Origin: Bin87 sp965219925
GTDB lineage: Bacteria; Chloroflexota; Dehalococcoidia; Lucifugimonadales; UBA3495
Length of the DNA: 64,000 nt
Assembly: GCA_965219925.1 (NCBI GenBank)
Contig: OZ244795.1
Location: 4,154,001 to 4,218,000 of the forward strand
Direction: 5' to 3'
Positions 35,548-44,637 of this stretch are shown piece after piece. The first letter of the stretch is position 1. Each line of letters starts with the position of its first letter. The notes under the pieces were generated by a model. That model saw only the letters and a list, made by a program, of their open reading frames with translations, was not told the DNA's origin and did no database searches. Both the position numbers and the translations under genes were made by a program.

Positions 35548-35654
35548 GTAGCAGGGCCCCACTCTGACGGAATTCGGACACTGACGCGGTCATTGTACAG
35601 GAAATGGGTACAGCAATTGCGCGGTGAGAAATATTTTTGGAGGTAAAGGACAAT

Positions 35655-37703
35655 ATGACAGGTGTTTTGGATAAGTTGGCCGTCAGGTCGGCTGGCTTCT
35701 CTGCCGCCGCCCCGGCGCTGCGCTGGCAGGTTCTGGTGGACTGGTTCGGGGACGGATTGTGGAACGCTGAAAACGTGGACGATTCCGACGACCTGGCCGG
35801 CGTTCGCTGGCGCTGGGGTCGCGTCGGGTTGCCCGTTCCCGAGTTTGTCGGGCCGGCCACGCTGGAACTGACGCTGAAGAACCCGCGGCATCGCTACACG
35901 CCGGGCAGCCTGACGTCTCCGCTGGCCGGCCATGTTGCCCCGGGGCGCGAGGTTTGGCTGCGGGCCGGGTGGCTGTATGATGACTTTGAGACCGATACCG
36001 GCGCTGCCGAGGAACTGGACGGTCGCGCAACTACTTATGGAGCCGCGCGGTGGGAAGCGCTGACAACCCCGGGCAACGGGTTTCATGCGTCCGGCGGCGA
36101 GGTTAGAGGACGGGTCGGACGCGGCGTGCCGTCGGCGGCCCTGGCGGTGGTGGAAACCGGAGATCCCCTGGCGACGCTCATCGTCCGCTACCGGCGGGTG
36201 AGTGACGGGATGGGTGGATTCGGACTGCGATGCGCGTCGCTAACCGATTTTCTGCGGCTGCGGTTCACCGACGACATGACGCTGTTGGAGCGAGTTTCCG
36301 GAGCATCGGCAACGGCGCTGGCGACCGGCGACGCGCTGGCCGGATCGGTTTGGTATGAGCTGGAAATCGTGCCTGACGGTGTTGGCGTGGCAGTGTACGC
36401 CACCAACCTGGAGTCGGCGGGCGTGGTGCGCAGCGAGGTTCTGTCGGCAAGCGACGTCGGTGATGCGCCGCAATCGGGGCGGCACGGCATCTGGCACGGT
36501 TTCCGAAATTCGGTTGATCGATGGGGACCGTTCCACGTTGGCCGCAGTCTCTTCAGCGGCAGCATCACTGCAATCGAGCCGGACGGCGCAGCGGGAGTAT
36601 GCCGCGTGTCGGCGGTGGATGCGTCGGCGCGGCTGGACGGTGTGCGCCTGTTCCGTCAACTGGCCGGCGGATTAATGCGCTCGGGCTCCGTCGCCCGCGC
36701 CATACTGGACTGGGCGGGCCTGGACGCCGGGGACATCGGCGCCGACGCCGGCAGGGTGTTGCTGACCGGTGGGCCGCGCCCGGTGTGGGACGTTTCGGCG
36801 GGCCGGGCCCTGCGGCAACTGCAGCGGGAGGAACACGGGTTGATCTACGTCGATGGCCTGGGCCGTATGCGGCTGGAAGCGGCGGCGGCGCGCTCGGCCA
36901 TCCGCGCCAGTGATGCCCCGACTGACCTCGCCCGCACCTCGGTGGGCGACACCGCCGGCGGAAACACGGCGTACGCCTTGGGGATGATCTGGGACAGTGG
37001 AACCGCCGCCATCGAATCCGAGGTTACCTTTCGTTACTTCCGTCCCGTGGACAATGGCCGCCAGCAGATTTGGACTTTGCCAGAGCCGCTCACCCTGGAG
37101 CCACAATCCGGGGAGACGCTGCTGGCCACTACCGACGACTACGAGGCCATCACCGGTGTGGAAATTCCCGCCAGGGCGACGGATTTTGAGGCGACGGCCA
37201 ACGCCGACGGGACCGGGGATGATGTTACCGATTCCGTGACGGTTGAGCCGGTGGCGGAAGCCGAATCTGCCGTGGCCGGCCGGGGAGTTGCGTTGTGGAT
37301 TCGCAACGACTCAACGAGCGTTGCGTATCTGCAGCGCCTGGAGGTTTACGCGGGCCATTGCTGGCGGGCTTCCGCAGAGGTTGCCTACCGGGCCGATGTA
37401 CCGAGGGGTTCCCCGATCAGCCGGGTGGTGGAGTGTTGGTTCACTGACAACTACGCCGCGGCCAGAGAAACGGCGGACGCCCGGCTGAATGATCGATCCG
37501 TCGCCCGACCGCAGCTGGAGATTGCGTTGCCGTTGGTCAGTTGGGCCAATCTGCGCGCAGTGGTGGAGGCCCGGTTGTCCGACGTGGTCGCAGTGCAGGC
37601 GACAACGCAAAGCATCAGCGGGGCGTGGCTGCTGGAAGGCATGGAGATAAATGCGGTGGTGGGATCGCCCCCGGCGGCCCGGTGGTGGCTGACGCAAGTG
37701 TAA
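35655..37703 (+). CDS. Large phage-like tail/hub protein with lectin-like domain
   Basis: This 682-residue protein begins WQVLVDWFGDGLWNAENVDDSDDLAGVRWRWGR and GPATLELTLKNPRHRYTPGS, a tail-associated pattern. Residues about 110-300 form a LamG/concanavalin-like domain (DDFETDTGAAEELDGR ... SVWYELEIVPDGVGVAVYA ... DRWGPFHVGR). Residues 330-440 (ILDWAGLDAGDIGADAGR, LRQLQREEHGLIYVDGLGRM) resemble hub/baseplate proteins of siphophage tails. The C-terminal 250 residues are unassigned. No tape-measure gene is adjacent. The ATG at 35655 follows AAAGGA. Confidence 0.65.
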   Translation: MTGVLDKLAVRSAGFSAAAPALRWQVLVDWFGDGLWNAENVDDSDDLAGVRWRWGRVGLPVPEFVGPATLELTLKNPRHRYTPGSLTSPLAGHVAPGREVWLRAGWLYDDFETDTGAAEELDGRATTYGAARWEALTTPGNGFHASGGEVRGRVGRGVPSAALAVVETGDPLATLIVRYRRVSDGMGGFGLRCASLTDFLRLRFTDDMTLLERVSGASATALATGDALAGSVWYELEIVPDGVGVAVYATNLESAGVVRSEVLSASDVGDAPQSGRHGIWHGFRNSVDRWGPFHVGRSLFSGSITAIEPDGAAGVCRVSAVDASARLDGVRLFRQLAGGLMRSGSVARAILDWAGLDAGDIGADAGRVLLTGGPRPVWDVSAGRALRQLQREEHGLIYVDGLGRMRLEAAAARSAIRASDAPTDLARTSVGDTAGGNTAYALGMIWDSGTAAIESEVTFRYFRPVDNGRQQIWTLPEPLTLEPQSGETLLATTDDYEAITGVEIPARATDFEATANADGTGDDVTDSVTVEPVAEAESAVAGRGVALWIRNDSTSVAYLQRLEVYAGHCWRASAEVAYRADVPRGSPISRVVECWFTDNYAAARETADARLNDRSVARPQLEIALPLVSWANLRAVVEARLSDVVAVQATTQSISGAWLLEGMEINAVVGSPPAARWWLTQV

Positions 37704-37786
37704 GCGCAAGCGTTCATCGCAATAACGGGAGACATTCTCACCCTCACCCCAACCCTCTCCCATCAAGGGAGAAGGGGAAGGAGCGG

Positions 37787-37906
37787 GTTTTTACCTGGAT
37801 GAACAGGATGGACCGGATGGACAGGATTTTTGGATGTTATGTGTAACGGGATTGCCACGTGGTTCGACAGGCTCACCATGAGCGGCCTGCGCTCCTCGCA
37901 ATGACA
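37787..37906 (+). repeat. Composite dispersed repeat C2
   Basis: An ACAGGAT block (37787-37833) is followed by GTTATGTGTAACGGGATTGC and GGTTCGACAGGCTCACCATG ending CGCAATGACA. It is collinear with C1 at 31673-31788. Confidence 0.8.
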
Positions 37907-37989
37907 GGGGGTAGGGGGCAACGGGGTTGCCACGTCGCTGTGGTATCATCGGATACGCAAAATTGCCTGCTGGCCGTTGAGGTGCCGCA

Positions 37990-39495
37990 TTGCCTGCTAA
38001 TGACAATATCTATGACGTAATCGTGGTGGGAGCCGGAAACGCCGCGCTGTCTGCCGCCATCGCCGCCCGCGAGCAAACCGAGTCGGTTTTGGTCCTGGAA
38101 AAAGCGCCGGAGTATTTCCGAGGTGGGAACACCTACTTCACCGGCGGCATCATCCGCTTCGCCTATAACGGCCTTGACGACATCAAGGGGCTGATACCCG
38201 ACATGTCGGAAACCGAGGCCAACTCCATTGAGGTAGGGCAGTACACGGCCAACCAGTTTTATGACGACATGATGAGAGTTACCCACGGCCTGTCCGACCC
38301 GGAGCTGGCTGAGATTCTGGTGAGCCAATCGTATCCCACCATGAAATGGCTCCAGGAGCATGGCGTCCGCTTCGTGTTGTCCTTCGGACGTCAGGCGTTC
38401 CGCGACGGCGACAAATTCCGGTTCTGGGGCGGGTTGGTGGTCGAAGCGGTTGGGGCCGGCAAGGGGTTGTCTGATCAACAGTTCGACGTGTGCCAGGCGT
38501 TGGGCGTAGAAGTCCGTTATGCCACCGAGGGCATTTCGCTAATCCAGGACCAGCGCGGAAATGTGGCTGGCCTTCGTGTCAAGGGACCGGAAGGTTTCGA
38601 GGATCTGGCGGCTCGCACGGTGGTGTTGGCGGCCGGCGGTTTCGAGGCCAATGCCGAGATGCGCTGCCGGTATCTTGGTCCCGGCTGGGAAACCGTCAAG
38701 GTACGCGGCATCCCGTACAATACCGGCGACGGCATCCGCATGGCGCTGGACATAGGCGCGCAATCTTACGGGCACTGGTCATCGTGCCACGCCGTGGCCT
38801 GGGACATGAATGCTCCCACCTTTGGCGACCGCACGGTAACCGAACTGTTCCAAAAGCACTCGTATCCCTTCGGCCTGATGGTAAACCTCGACGGTGAGCG
38901 CTTCCTGGACGAGGGCGCCGACTTTCGCAACTACACCTACGTAACCTACGGACGGGCGCTGATGGATCAGCCCCAGGGTCTGGCATTCCAGATTTTCGAT
39001 GAGAAGGTGAAGCACCTGCTGCGCGACGAATACTGGATTCCCCAGGCAACCACCGCCGAGGCCAATACCATCGAGGAACTGGCGCGGCTGCTGGACATCG
39101 ATCCAGTTGGCCTGGTGCGCACGGTCGAGGAGTACAACGCCTCGGTTCGCACCGACATTCCATACAACGCCACCGTGAAGGACGGACGCTGCACGGAGGG
39201 CCTGGAGGTCAACAAAACCAACTGGGCCGAAACGCTGGATACCCCGCCGTATCGCGGGTGGGCGGTAACCACGGGCATCACGTTTACCTTCGGCGGCGTG
39301 AAGGTGAACAACCGGGGACAGGTGGTGACCAACGCTCAGGAACCGATCCCGGGTCTCTATGCGGCCGGTGAAATGGTGGGCGGGCTGTTCTACCACAACT
39401 ACCCCGGCGGCAGCGGCCTGAGCGCCGGTATGGTGTTCGGACGGCTGGCCGGCGACAGCGCCGGCACGGACGCGCTGGTGGCGAAAGACGTGTAG
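37990..39495 (+). CDS. FAD-dependent tricarballylate dehydrogenase-like flavoprotein (TcuA family)
   Basis: This 501-residue flavoprotein of the fumarate reductase/succinate dehydrogenase flavoprotein class has N-terminal VIVVGAGNAALSAAIAARE (FAD), GGNTYFTGGIIRFAY, VLAAGGFEANAEMR, and the ending ITFTFGGVKVNNRGQVV and GLYAAGEMVGGLFYHNYPGGSGLSAG, typical of TcuA/3-ketosteroid-dehydrogenase-like enzymes. The start is probably TTG at 37990; no in-frame ATG is suitable. The substrate is uncertain. A partial copy of its 3' end is at 39991-40077. Confidence 0.85.
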   Translation: MPANDNIYDVIVVGAGNAALSAAIAAREQTESVLVLEKAPEYFRGGNTYFTGGIIRFAYNGLDDIKGLIPDMSETEANSIEVGQYTANQFYDDMMRVTHGLSDPELAEILVSQSYPTMKWLQEHGVRFVLSFGRQAFRDGDKFRFWGGLVVEAVGAGKGLSDQQFDVCQALGVEVRYATEGISLIQDQRGNVAGLRVKGPEGFEDLAARTVVLAAGGFEANAEMRCRYLGPGWETVKVRGIPYNTGDGIRMALDIGAQSYGHWSSCHAVAWDMNAPTFGDRTVTELFQKHSYPFGLMVNLDGERFLDEGADFRNYTYVTYGRALMDQPQGLAFQIFDEKVKHLLRDEYWIPQATTAEANTIEELARLLDIDPVGLVRTVEEYNASVRTDIPYNATVKDGRCTEGLEVNKTNWAETLDTPPYRGWAVTTGITFTFGGVKVNNRGQVVTNAQEPIPGLYAAGEMVGGLFYHNYPGGSGLSAGMVFGRLAGDSAGTDALVAKDV

Positions 39496-39558
39496 GCCGG
39501 TGACGGCTACTGCAGGGAGGAACTCGGAACAACCATCTAATTTTGCCCGATTGTCATA

Positions 39559-39972
39559 ATGGGAAACAGCGATGACAATCGGTCTTGGTGGCGATTCTTC
39601 GATGGCTCGGCGTCGGTTAGCGTCGGTATGCTGGTCGCAGTTGCTTTCAGATACTGCGGGTTCTGCGACGACATACCGATATTGGGCTTCATTAATGGGC
39701 TGACCCGTGATGACGACGGCGTAATAATCGTCGCTACTCTGCTGCTGTTCCCCACCACGGCGGCGCTATACGGAGGTTTGAAGATGTTCTTTGCGGCCAA
39801 AGAAGCGGTGGAAAAGAAGGCTCGCGAGCGGGGTCGGCGGGAGGGTCGGCAAGAAGGCCGGCAGGAGGGCCGGCAGGAAATGCGTGAGCGGATCATGCGC
39901 ATACTGGCGGAGCGCGGTACGCCAGTAACACAGGAGGAACTGGCCCAAGCCCTGGCCGGCGACATCGATTAG
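39559..39972 (+). CDS. Small membrane protein with Gly-Arg-Gln-Glu repeats
   Basis: This 137-residue protein has two hydrophobic segments (about residues 18-32 and 55-78: VIIVATLLLFPTTAALYGGLKMFF). A charged helical tail follows with RQEGRQEGRQE tandem repeats (about 95-108) and MRERIMRILAERGTPVTQEELAQAL. It sits between tcuA and a duplicated tcuA tail. The family is unknown; the GRQEG repeats resemble those in Rpn-type transposase-like proteins, but the catalytic domain is absent. Confidence 0.5.
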   Translation: MGNSDDNRSWWRFFDGSASVSVGMLVAVAFRYCGFCDDIPILGFINGLTRDDDGVIIVATLLLFPTTAALYGGLKMFFAAKEAVEKKARERGRREGRQEGRQEGRQEMRERIMRILAERGTPVTQEELAQALAGDID

Positions 39973-39990
39973 GCGCGGCACGCTCCAAGT

Positions 39991-40077
39991 GGCAGCGGCC
40001 TGTGCGTCGGCATGGTGTTCGGACGGCTGGCCGGCAACAGCGCCGGCGCGGACGGGCTGGCGACGAAAGATGTGTAG
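39991..40077 (+). pseudogene. Duplicated 3' tail of the TcuA-like gene
   Basis: It encodes GSGLCVGMVFGRLAGNSA then GADGLATKDV and a stop. This matches the last 28 residues of the flavoprotein at 37990-39495 (GSGLSAGMVFGRLAGDSA...) with several substitutions, the nucleotide sequence being similar over about 87 bp. Nothing of the rest of the gene is present. Confidence 0.85.
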
Positions 40078-40269
40078 GCAGGCCGGGACGGTTCGCCGTG
40101 TCAGACTACGTTGCACCGGACAGAGTGAACCGCCGGCAATCATTGCCGGTAAAATGGGCCGTGTAGCAAGTGTATGCACATTAACTTGCAATTTATACCA
40201 TCTAACATACAGTTTTGATGCGCTTTTAGTTTACGAAGATCGCATCGTGGGGGCTACGTTTGCGCGCGA

Positions 40270-40309
40270 ATTTACAATTTTAGGCGCCTTATTTACAATT
40301 TTTGGCGGC
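40270..40309. promoter_or_regulatory. Tandem 21-bp direct repeats upstream of the ATPase operon
   Basis: ATTTACAATTTTAGGCGCC at 40270-40288 and ATTTACAATTTTTGGCGGC at 40291-40309, spaced 21 bp start to start (two helical turns), lie directly upstream of the ATPase start at 40327. They fit an operator for a dimeric regulator, perhaps the wHTH product of the same operon. Confidence 0.5.
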
Positions 40310-40326
40310 GAGTGTACGATAACAGC

Positions 40327-41523
40327 ATGGTAGATGAGATCTTTCAGTGGCAAGACTTTGATGTCAAGCTCAGCCAAGCATTCAGCCCGGCTACCGCAAT
40401 CAGCCGCAGCGTCCTGTTTCATGGCCGGCGGGCTATTATTCGGCGCCTAATTGACGCCGTGAATCAAGCCGGCCAGCACGCAATTATCTACGGGGAGCGC
40501 GGGGTAGGCAAAACCTCCCTGGCTAACGTGCTGTCTGATTTTCTACAACCATTTACCTCGGAAGCCATCGTCAGTGCTCGGTTCAACTGCTATGGGGAAA
40601 CAACTTATCGTCAGATATGGGAATCATTATTCCGAGAGGTTGGTCTGCCAACAAAGGAAGAGTTTAGTCCGTTCATTGTCAGCGATGTGGTTGACACACT
40701 GCGCCGGGATGAGGATCGAAAGTTGATACTCATTATCGACGAGTTCGACCGCATCCAAGACCCGGATATAGATACTCTGTTCGCCGATACCATCAAAGCG
40801 TTGTCAGATTTTAATGTTGATACGACGCTGATTGTGGTAGGCGTTGCTGACGACGTCGATGACCTGATTGAGGAACACCAGTCAGTTGACCGCTGCTTGG
40901 TTCAAATACATCTGCCTAGAATGCCTACGGACGAACTTATGGAAATCGTCAAATCCGGCATTTCCACAGCCGGGATGGAAGTGTCAGATGATGCGGTATC
41001 GCAAATCTGCGCCATATCTTTGGGGCTGCCCCACTATGCTCATGCTCTAGGACTTGCCTCTGGAAGGGCTGCAATCGATGTAGAAAAACTGCGCGTAGAA
41101 AACCGTCATGTAATCAGCGCGATTGAAACGTTCGTTGAAGAGTCGCAACAAACTATGCTTCGCGAGTTCGACTTGGCTACAGCCAGCCCTCGCCGGGAGA
41201 ATTTCTACTTCAAAGTGCTCACGGCTTGCGCTTTGACGCCGACTGATGACCTTGGCTGCTTCCGCGCCGCTGACGTTCGCGAACCGTATTCCCATATTAT
41301 GGGGCAAGAAATGCGAATCCCCAGCTACGGACGGCATCTACACGGGCTTAGCGAAGAAGATAGGGGCGCGATACTGCAAAGGCTGGGACGGCCTCACCAG
41401 TACCGGTTTAGATTTTCTAACCCACTAATGCAGCCCTATGTGCTGATGCGGGGTTTGCAGCGAAAACTGCTCAACTTGGAGGATATTGCCACTTTCACGA
41501 ATCATGGAAACGTGATTCTGTGA
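40327..41523 (+). CDS. AAA ATPase (Cdc6/ORC- or STAND-like)
   Basis: This 398-residue protein has Walker A IIYGERGVGKTSLANVL (about residues 53-69), Walker B LILIIDEFDRIQD, a sensor-1 TTLIVVGVADDVDDL segment and a lid region (LPRMPTDELMEIVKSGISTAGM, LGLPHYAHALG). The C-terminal 130 residues include a winged-helix-like part (FYFKVLTACALTPTDDLGCFRAADV, LHGLSEEDRGAIL, YRFRFSNPLMQPYVLMRGL). The layout matches AAA_16/Cdc6-like NTPases found in many defence and transposition loci. The start is the ATG at 40327; 40312 (GTG) is possible. A Cys-rich protein and a wHTH protein follow in the same orientation with short gaps. Confidence 0.8.
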   Translation: MVDEIFQWQDFDVKLSQAFSPATAISRSVLFHGRRAIIRRLIDAVNQAGQHAIIYGERGVGKTSLANVLSDFLQPFTSEAIVSARFNCYGETTYRQIWESLFREVGLPTKEEFSPFIVSDVVDTLRRDEDRKLILIIDEFDRIQDPDIDTLFADTIKALSDFNVDTTLIVVGVADDVDDLIEEHQSVDRCLVQIHLPRMPTDELMEIVKSGISTAGMEVSDDAVSQICAISLGLPHYAHALGLASGRAAIDVEKLRVENRHVISAIETFVEESQQTMLREFDLATASPRRENFYFKVLTACALTPTDDLGCFRAADVREPYSHIMGQEMRIPSYGRHLHGLSEEDRGAILQRLGRPHQYRFRFSNPLMQPYVLMRGLQRKLLNLEDIATFTNHGNVIL

Positions 41524-41569
41524 GAACTGCGCAGCGCACCACAATCGTTCGCAAAATTGAGGACTTGCA

Positions 41570-41854
41570 ATGGATACCCACGCCGACACTAACCAAGACG
41601 AGGCGGTGGTTCGATTCCACTGTGATATGTGCAAGGTATCGCACATTGACAGCGACCAATACCCTGTGTGGGTTTGCTACTGCTGCGACAGTCCACTATG
41701 CCCTATGTTCGATTATGCGTGTGTCAGTTGCACCCAGGAAGCCTGCGACAATTGTTGCCAGGCTTGCCAGGAAGACGATTGCGACGCAGTTACCTGCTTT
41801 TCCTGCGTAGAGTCGCACCTGCAAAGCAACCATTCTTTGGTGGAAGTCTGCTGA
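41570..41854 (+). CDS. Cysteine-rich zinc-binding protein
   Basis: This 94-residue protein has about 17 cysteines in CxxC and CC pairs (FHCDMCK, CYCCDSPLCP, YACVSCTQEACDNCCQACQEDDC, TCFSCVESH), plus histidines. It resembles a B-box/RING-like metal-binding fold that could hold three or four zinc ions. It is 46 bp after the ATPase stop. The family is not recognised; a role as an adaptor or sensor of the ATPase is a guess. Confidence 0.65.
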   Translation: MDTHADTNQDEAVVRFHCDMCKVSHIDSDQYPVWVCYCCDSPLCPMFDYACVSCTQEACDNCCQACQEDDCDAVTCFSCVESHLQSNHSLVEVC

Positions 41855-41870
41855 CAAGGGTGGCACTGAA

Positions 41871-42131
41871 ATGAGCGACGACGGAACCGCCCGGGTGTTG
41901 GCGCAGGAAGGCTTGAGGCATATCGAAAGTGCGATCCTAATGTTGCTTGACTCCCATCCTGCCGGTCTGCGCAACTCGCAGATTGCGGACTCATTAGGCT
42001 TGCGTTCGTCAATCCGTGACGGGCAAAGGAATTACTTAACCTATTCAGTGCTGGGCGGTCTGATGGCACGCGGGGAAGTCGCACAAGATAGGGAAACCAA
42101 GATTTTCACCAAAGTCACATGCCAGCAATAA
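41871..42131 (+). CDS. Small winged-helix protein
   Basis: This 86-residue protein reads as a compact wHTH: LRHIESAILMLLDSHPAGLRNSQIADSLGLRSSIRDGQRNYLTYSVLGGLMARGEVAQDRETKIFTKV, with the recognition helix near LRNSQIADSLGL and a wing at the end. The ATG at 41871 is 16 bases after the Cys-rich gene stop. It closes a three-gene operon with the ATPase. Confidence 0.65.
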   Translation: MSDDGTARVLAQEGLRHIESAILMLLDSHPAGLRNSQIADSLGLRSSIRDGQRNYLTYSVLGGLMARGEVAQDRETKIFTKVTCQQ

Positions 42132-42183
42132 CTGGGCAAGGCTCTGGAGGCAACTGGCCTCCGCCATATCGTAGGCAATCAAA

Positions 42184-42768
42184 ATGACCGCCACTGTCGC
42201 ACAGTCCCAAATCGTTCGCCGCCTGTTCACCGTGGCCGAGTACATGGCTATGGGCGAGGCCGGCATTCTTGGGGAAGATGAACGAATTGAACTGCTGGCC
42301 GGCGAGATAATCAAAATGGCGCCTATTGGGAACCCACACCTCTTTTGCACCGATGCGCTGAATATGCTGCTGGTTCCGGCTCTGGTGGGGCGGGCCGTGG
42401 TGCGGGTGCAGGGTTCCATACAGCTGGACGACTACGGCGCGCCGGAGCCGGATATTGTCCTCCTGAGACCACGCCCCGATTACTATGCGGGGTCGGCGAT
42501 GCCTGCCGATGTGCTCTTACTGGTAGAAGTTGCCGACAGTTCCCTCGAATACGACCGTGGCTTTAAGCTGGCCCTCTACGCCGCCGCCGGCATTCCCGAG
42601 CTGTGGATAGCCAACCTGCGCACGGGCGAGGTGGAAACCTGCTCCAACCCGGCAGGAACGGAGTACACCAGCGTCCGCACGGTTTCAGCCGACGGCAGCA
42701 TCAGCCCGCAAGCCTTTCCCGATATGACTCTGGAACTCCGCCAATTTATGCCCCCGGTGGCGCAGTAG
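42184..42768 (+). CDS. Uma2-family PD-(D/E)XK nuclease-fold protein
   Basis: This 194-residue typical Uma2 protein has FTVAEYMAMGEAGILGEDERIELLAGEIIKMAPIG at the start, then APEPDIVLLRPR (aspartate), LLLVEVADSSLEYDRGFKLALYAAAGIPELWIANL (ExS...K active site). It is much closer to the family norm than the copy at 15523. It follows the ATPase operon by 52 bp, but no functional link is known. The role of Uma2 proteins is unproven. Confidence 0.9.
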   Translation: MTATVAQSQIVRRLFTVAEYMAMGEAGILGEDERIELLAGEIIKMAPIGNPHLFCTDALNMLLVPALVGRAVVRVQGSIQLDDYGAPEPDIVLLRPRPDYYAGSAMPADVLLLVEVADSSLEYDRGFKLALYAAAGIPELWIANLRTGEVETCSNPAGTEYTSVRTVSADGSISPQAFPDMTLELRQFMPPVAQ

Positions 42769-42977
42769 CCCTGGCGTCGGTCAAAATTGTCAGGATCAGG
42801 ATTTGACGGATTTGGGGATTTCCAGGCTGAACGCCCATCCTGCTCACTTTTCAATCCTGAAAATTCTGCTTCTCACGAAACGTAAGGAAACTCGTCCCCG
42901 GCAGCGGGCCCTCACACGTACCCACTTTGTCAAACCAAACCAGCCTACTGTCATCGCCAGTAGCGCCCACTCCCACC

Positions 42978-43100
42978 TGTCATTGCGAGGAGCGCAGCGA
43001 CGTGGCAATCTCGTTGAGGTTGAGTAGACGTCGGGTAACCATCATTGCTGCGGCGACGAGATTGCCAACCCCCGCATCGAGTACGGGGTCGCAATGACAG
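42978..43100. repeat. Dispersed palindromic repeat, copy R4
   Basis: TGTCATTGCGAGGAGCGCAG arm, core in reverse orientation relative to R1 (CGTTGAGGTTGAGTAGACGT ... CCATCATTGCTGCGG), and CCCGCATCGAGTACGGGG right arm ending GCAATGACAG. The remaining sequence of the 42769-43190 gap holds the ACGTACCCACTTTGTCAAAC block at 42915-42945 and no gene. Confidence 0.85.
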
Positions 43101-43190
43101 ATTACAGTGTGTACGCGTGAGGCAGCGGGCTGCCTTGCGTACGCGCCCGGTGAGGCATACAATTTCGGTATCCGGCTGAGGGACTACGAA

Positions 43191-44492
43191 ATGGATTCTA
43201 ATCCGGCGCGCCCCGGCATGTTTTACGGGTGGTATGTAGTTGCCACCTGCATGTTTATCGCCTTTTTGACCATGGGAACACGCAACGCCTTTGGCGCATT
43301 CGTGGTGCCGATGGAAGCCGAATTCTCCTGGGACCGCACGACGGTTTCCTGGGCTGCCGCCCTGGGCGCGCTGCTCAACGGTGTAACGCAACCCTTCATG
43401 GGCTATTTCTTCGACCGCGTGGGCGTGCGCATCGTGGTGATGACCGGCATCACCATCATCGGTATTTCCACGGTTATGATGATGCTGACCGGCAGTATGT
43501 GGTACCTGATCGGGATGTTTGGCGTGGTGAGTGCCATTGGTCAGAGCGGTACGTCGCTGACCAACACCGGCGCGATGCTCAGCAAGTGGTTCCGTCGCCG
43601 TCGCGGATTGGTAATCGGGCTGAACGCATCGGGTATGTCGCTGGGCGGTCTGATTCTGGTGCCCTTTGCGGCGTTTCTGATTGGCCTGATCGACTGGCGG
43701 CTGGCCTGGGTCGTGCTGGGCGTGATGATCCTGGCGCTGGGGCTCCCGCTGGCTTTCGTTTTTCTGCACGACGACCCATCGCGCAAGGGCCTGACGCCGG
43801 ACGGCGATCCCGAGCCGCCGGTTCCCACGGGCGGAGGCCAAACCCCGGCGACAAACCAACCCCTGTTCGCCAACCACTGGAGACAGGCATTCCGGTCGTG
43901 GCCCATCTGGCAGATGAGCGCTTCGTATTTCATCTGCGGTTCCACCACGTTTATGCTGTCGGTGCATTTTGTGCCCATGGCGGTGGAACAGAAGATTGAT
44001 CCACTGCTGGCGGCGACGATATTCGGGTTTATGTCGCTGCTCAACGCCATCGGGGCCACCGGGGCCGGATGGATTTCGGACCGGGTCGGCGGACGGAAGA
44101 ACTGGCTGACGCTGGTGTACTTCTGCCGGGGCTGTGCCTACGTCCTGCTGGTGGTGTCGCTGGTGGTGCCGCAGGTTCCGGTGGTGGCTGGACTCTGGGC
44201 GTTCGCCTTCGTGGCCGGCCTGTCCTGGATCGCCACGGCGCCGCTGACCACGTCGTTGACGGCAGAGGTATATGGATTGAAATCGTTGGCTACGATCTCG
44301 GGCGTAGCGTTTTTCTTCCATCAGTTGGGAGGGTTCTCCAGCGTGCTGCTGGCAGGTTACCTGCGCGAAATCACCGGCGATTACATCCTCTCTTTCGCCA
44401 TAGCTGCCGCGATGTTGTTCCCCGCTGCCATCAGCGCCTTTACAATCCGCGAGCGGAAATACTCCATCCGATACCAGACAGCGCCGGCCTAG
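43191..44492 (+). CDS. MFS transporter (first copy)
   Basis: This 433-residue membrane protein has 12 predicted helices. Seen: FYGWYVVATCMFIAFLTMGTRNAFGAF, the MFS loop DRVGVRIVVMTG after helix 2, KWFRRRRGLVIGLNASGMSLGG, a cytoplasmic middle loop with GLTPDGDPEPP, and WISDRVGGRKNW in the second half. The style matches oxalate/formate-type or monocarboxylate MFS proteins. The start is the ATG at 43191. The second copy at 44747 shares the loop LNPDGDPDP and helix arrangement, so they are paralogues in tandem. Confidence 0.88.
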   Translation: MDSNPARPGMFYGWYVVATCMFIAFLTMGTRNAFGAFVVPMEAEFSWDRTTVSWAAALGALLNGVTQPFMGYFFDRVGVRIVVMTGITIIGISTVMMMLTGSMWYLIGMFGVVSAIGQSGTSLTNTGAMLSKWFRRRRGLVIGLNASGMSLGGLILVPFAAFLIGLIDWRLAWVVLGVMILALGLPLAFVFLHDDPSRKGLTPDGDPEPPVPTGGGQTPATNQPLFANHWRQAFRSWPIWQMSASYFICGSTTFMLSVHFVPMAVEQKIDPLLAATIFGFMSLLNAIGATGAGWISDRVGGRKNWLTLVYFCRGCAYVLLVVSLVVPQVPVVAGLWAFAFVAGLSWIATAPLTTSLTAEVYGLKSLATISGVAFFFHQLGGFSSVLLAGYLREITGDYILSFAIAAAMLFPAAISAFTIRERKYSIRYQTAPA

Positions 44493-44558
44493 TTGCCCGG
44501 GACGGGTTTGGCCCAATCTGCCGTGCGCCCCGGCTGGGGTAGGGAGAGGGGGACTGCC

Positions 44559-44637
44559 GTTTTACATCGATGGACAGGGTGGACAGGATTGGAGGGGTTC
44601 ACCCTCACCCTAGCCCTCTCCCATCGAGGGAGAGGGG
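44559..44637 (+). repeat. ACAGGAT repeat plus CCCTCTCCC hairpin between the MFS genes
   Basis: The ACAGGAT block (44559-44590) is followed directly by the CACCCTAGCCCTCTCCCATC-type hairpin (44602-44637), the same pair as at 30600-30676 in opposite order. No gene lies in 44493-44746. Confidence 0.8.

Noticed and set aside
30899..37703. Complete prophage
   Set aside because: Terminase, portal, tape measure, integrase and lysis genes are missing from this block, and host-type genes lie on both sides.
39559..39972. Rpn-family transposase-like protein
   Set aside because: GRQEG repeats are shared, but no nuclease domain is present, and the N-terminal part is membrane-spanning.
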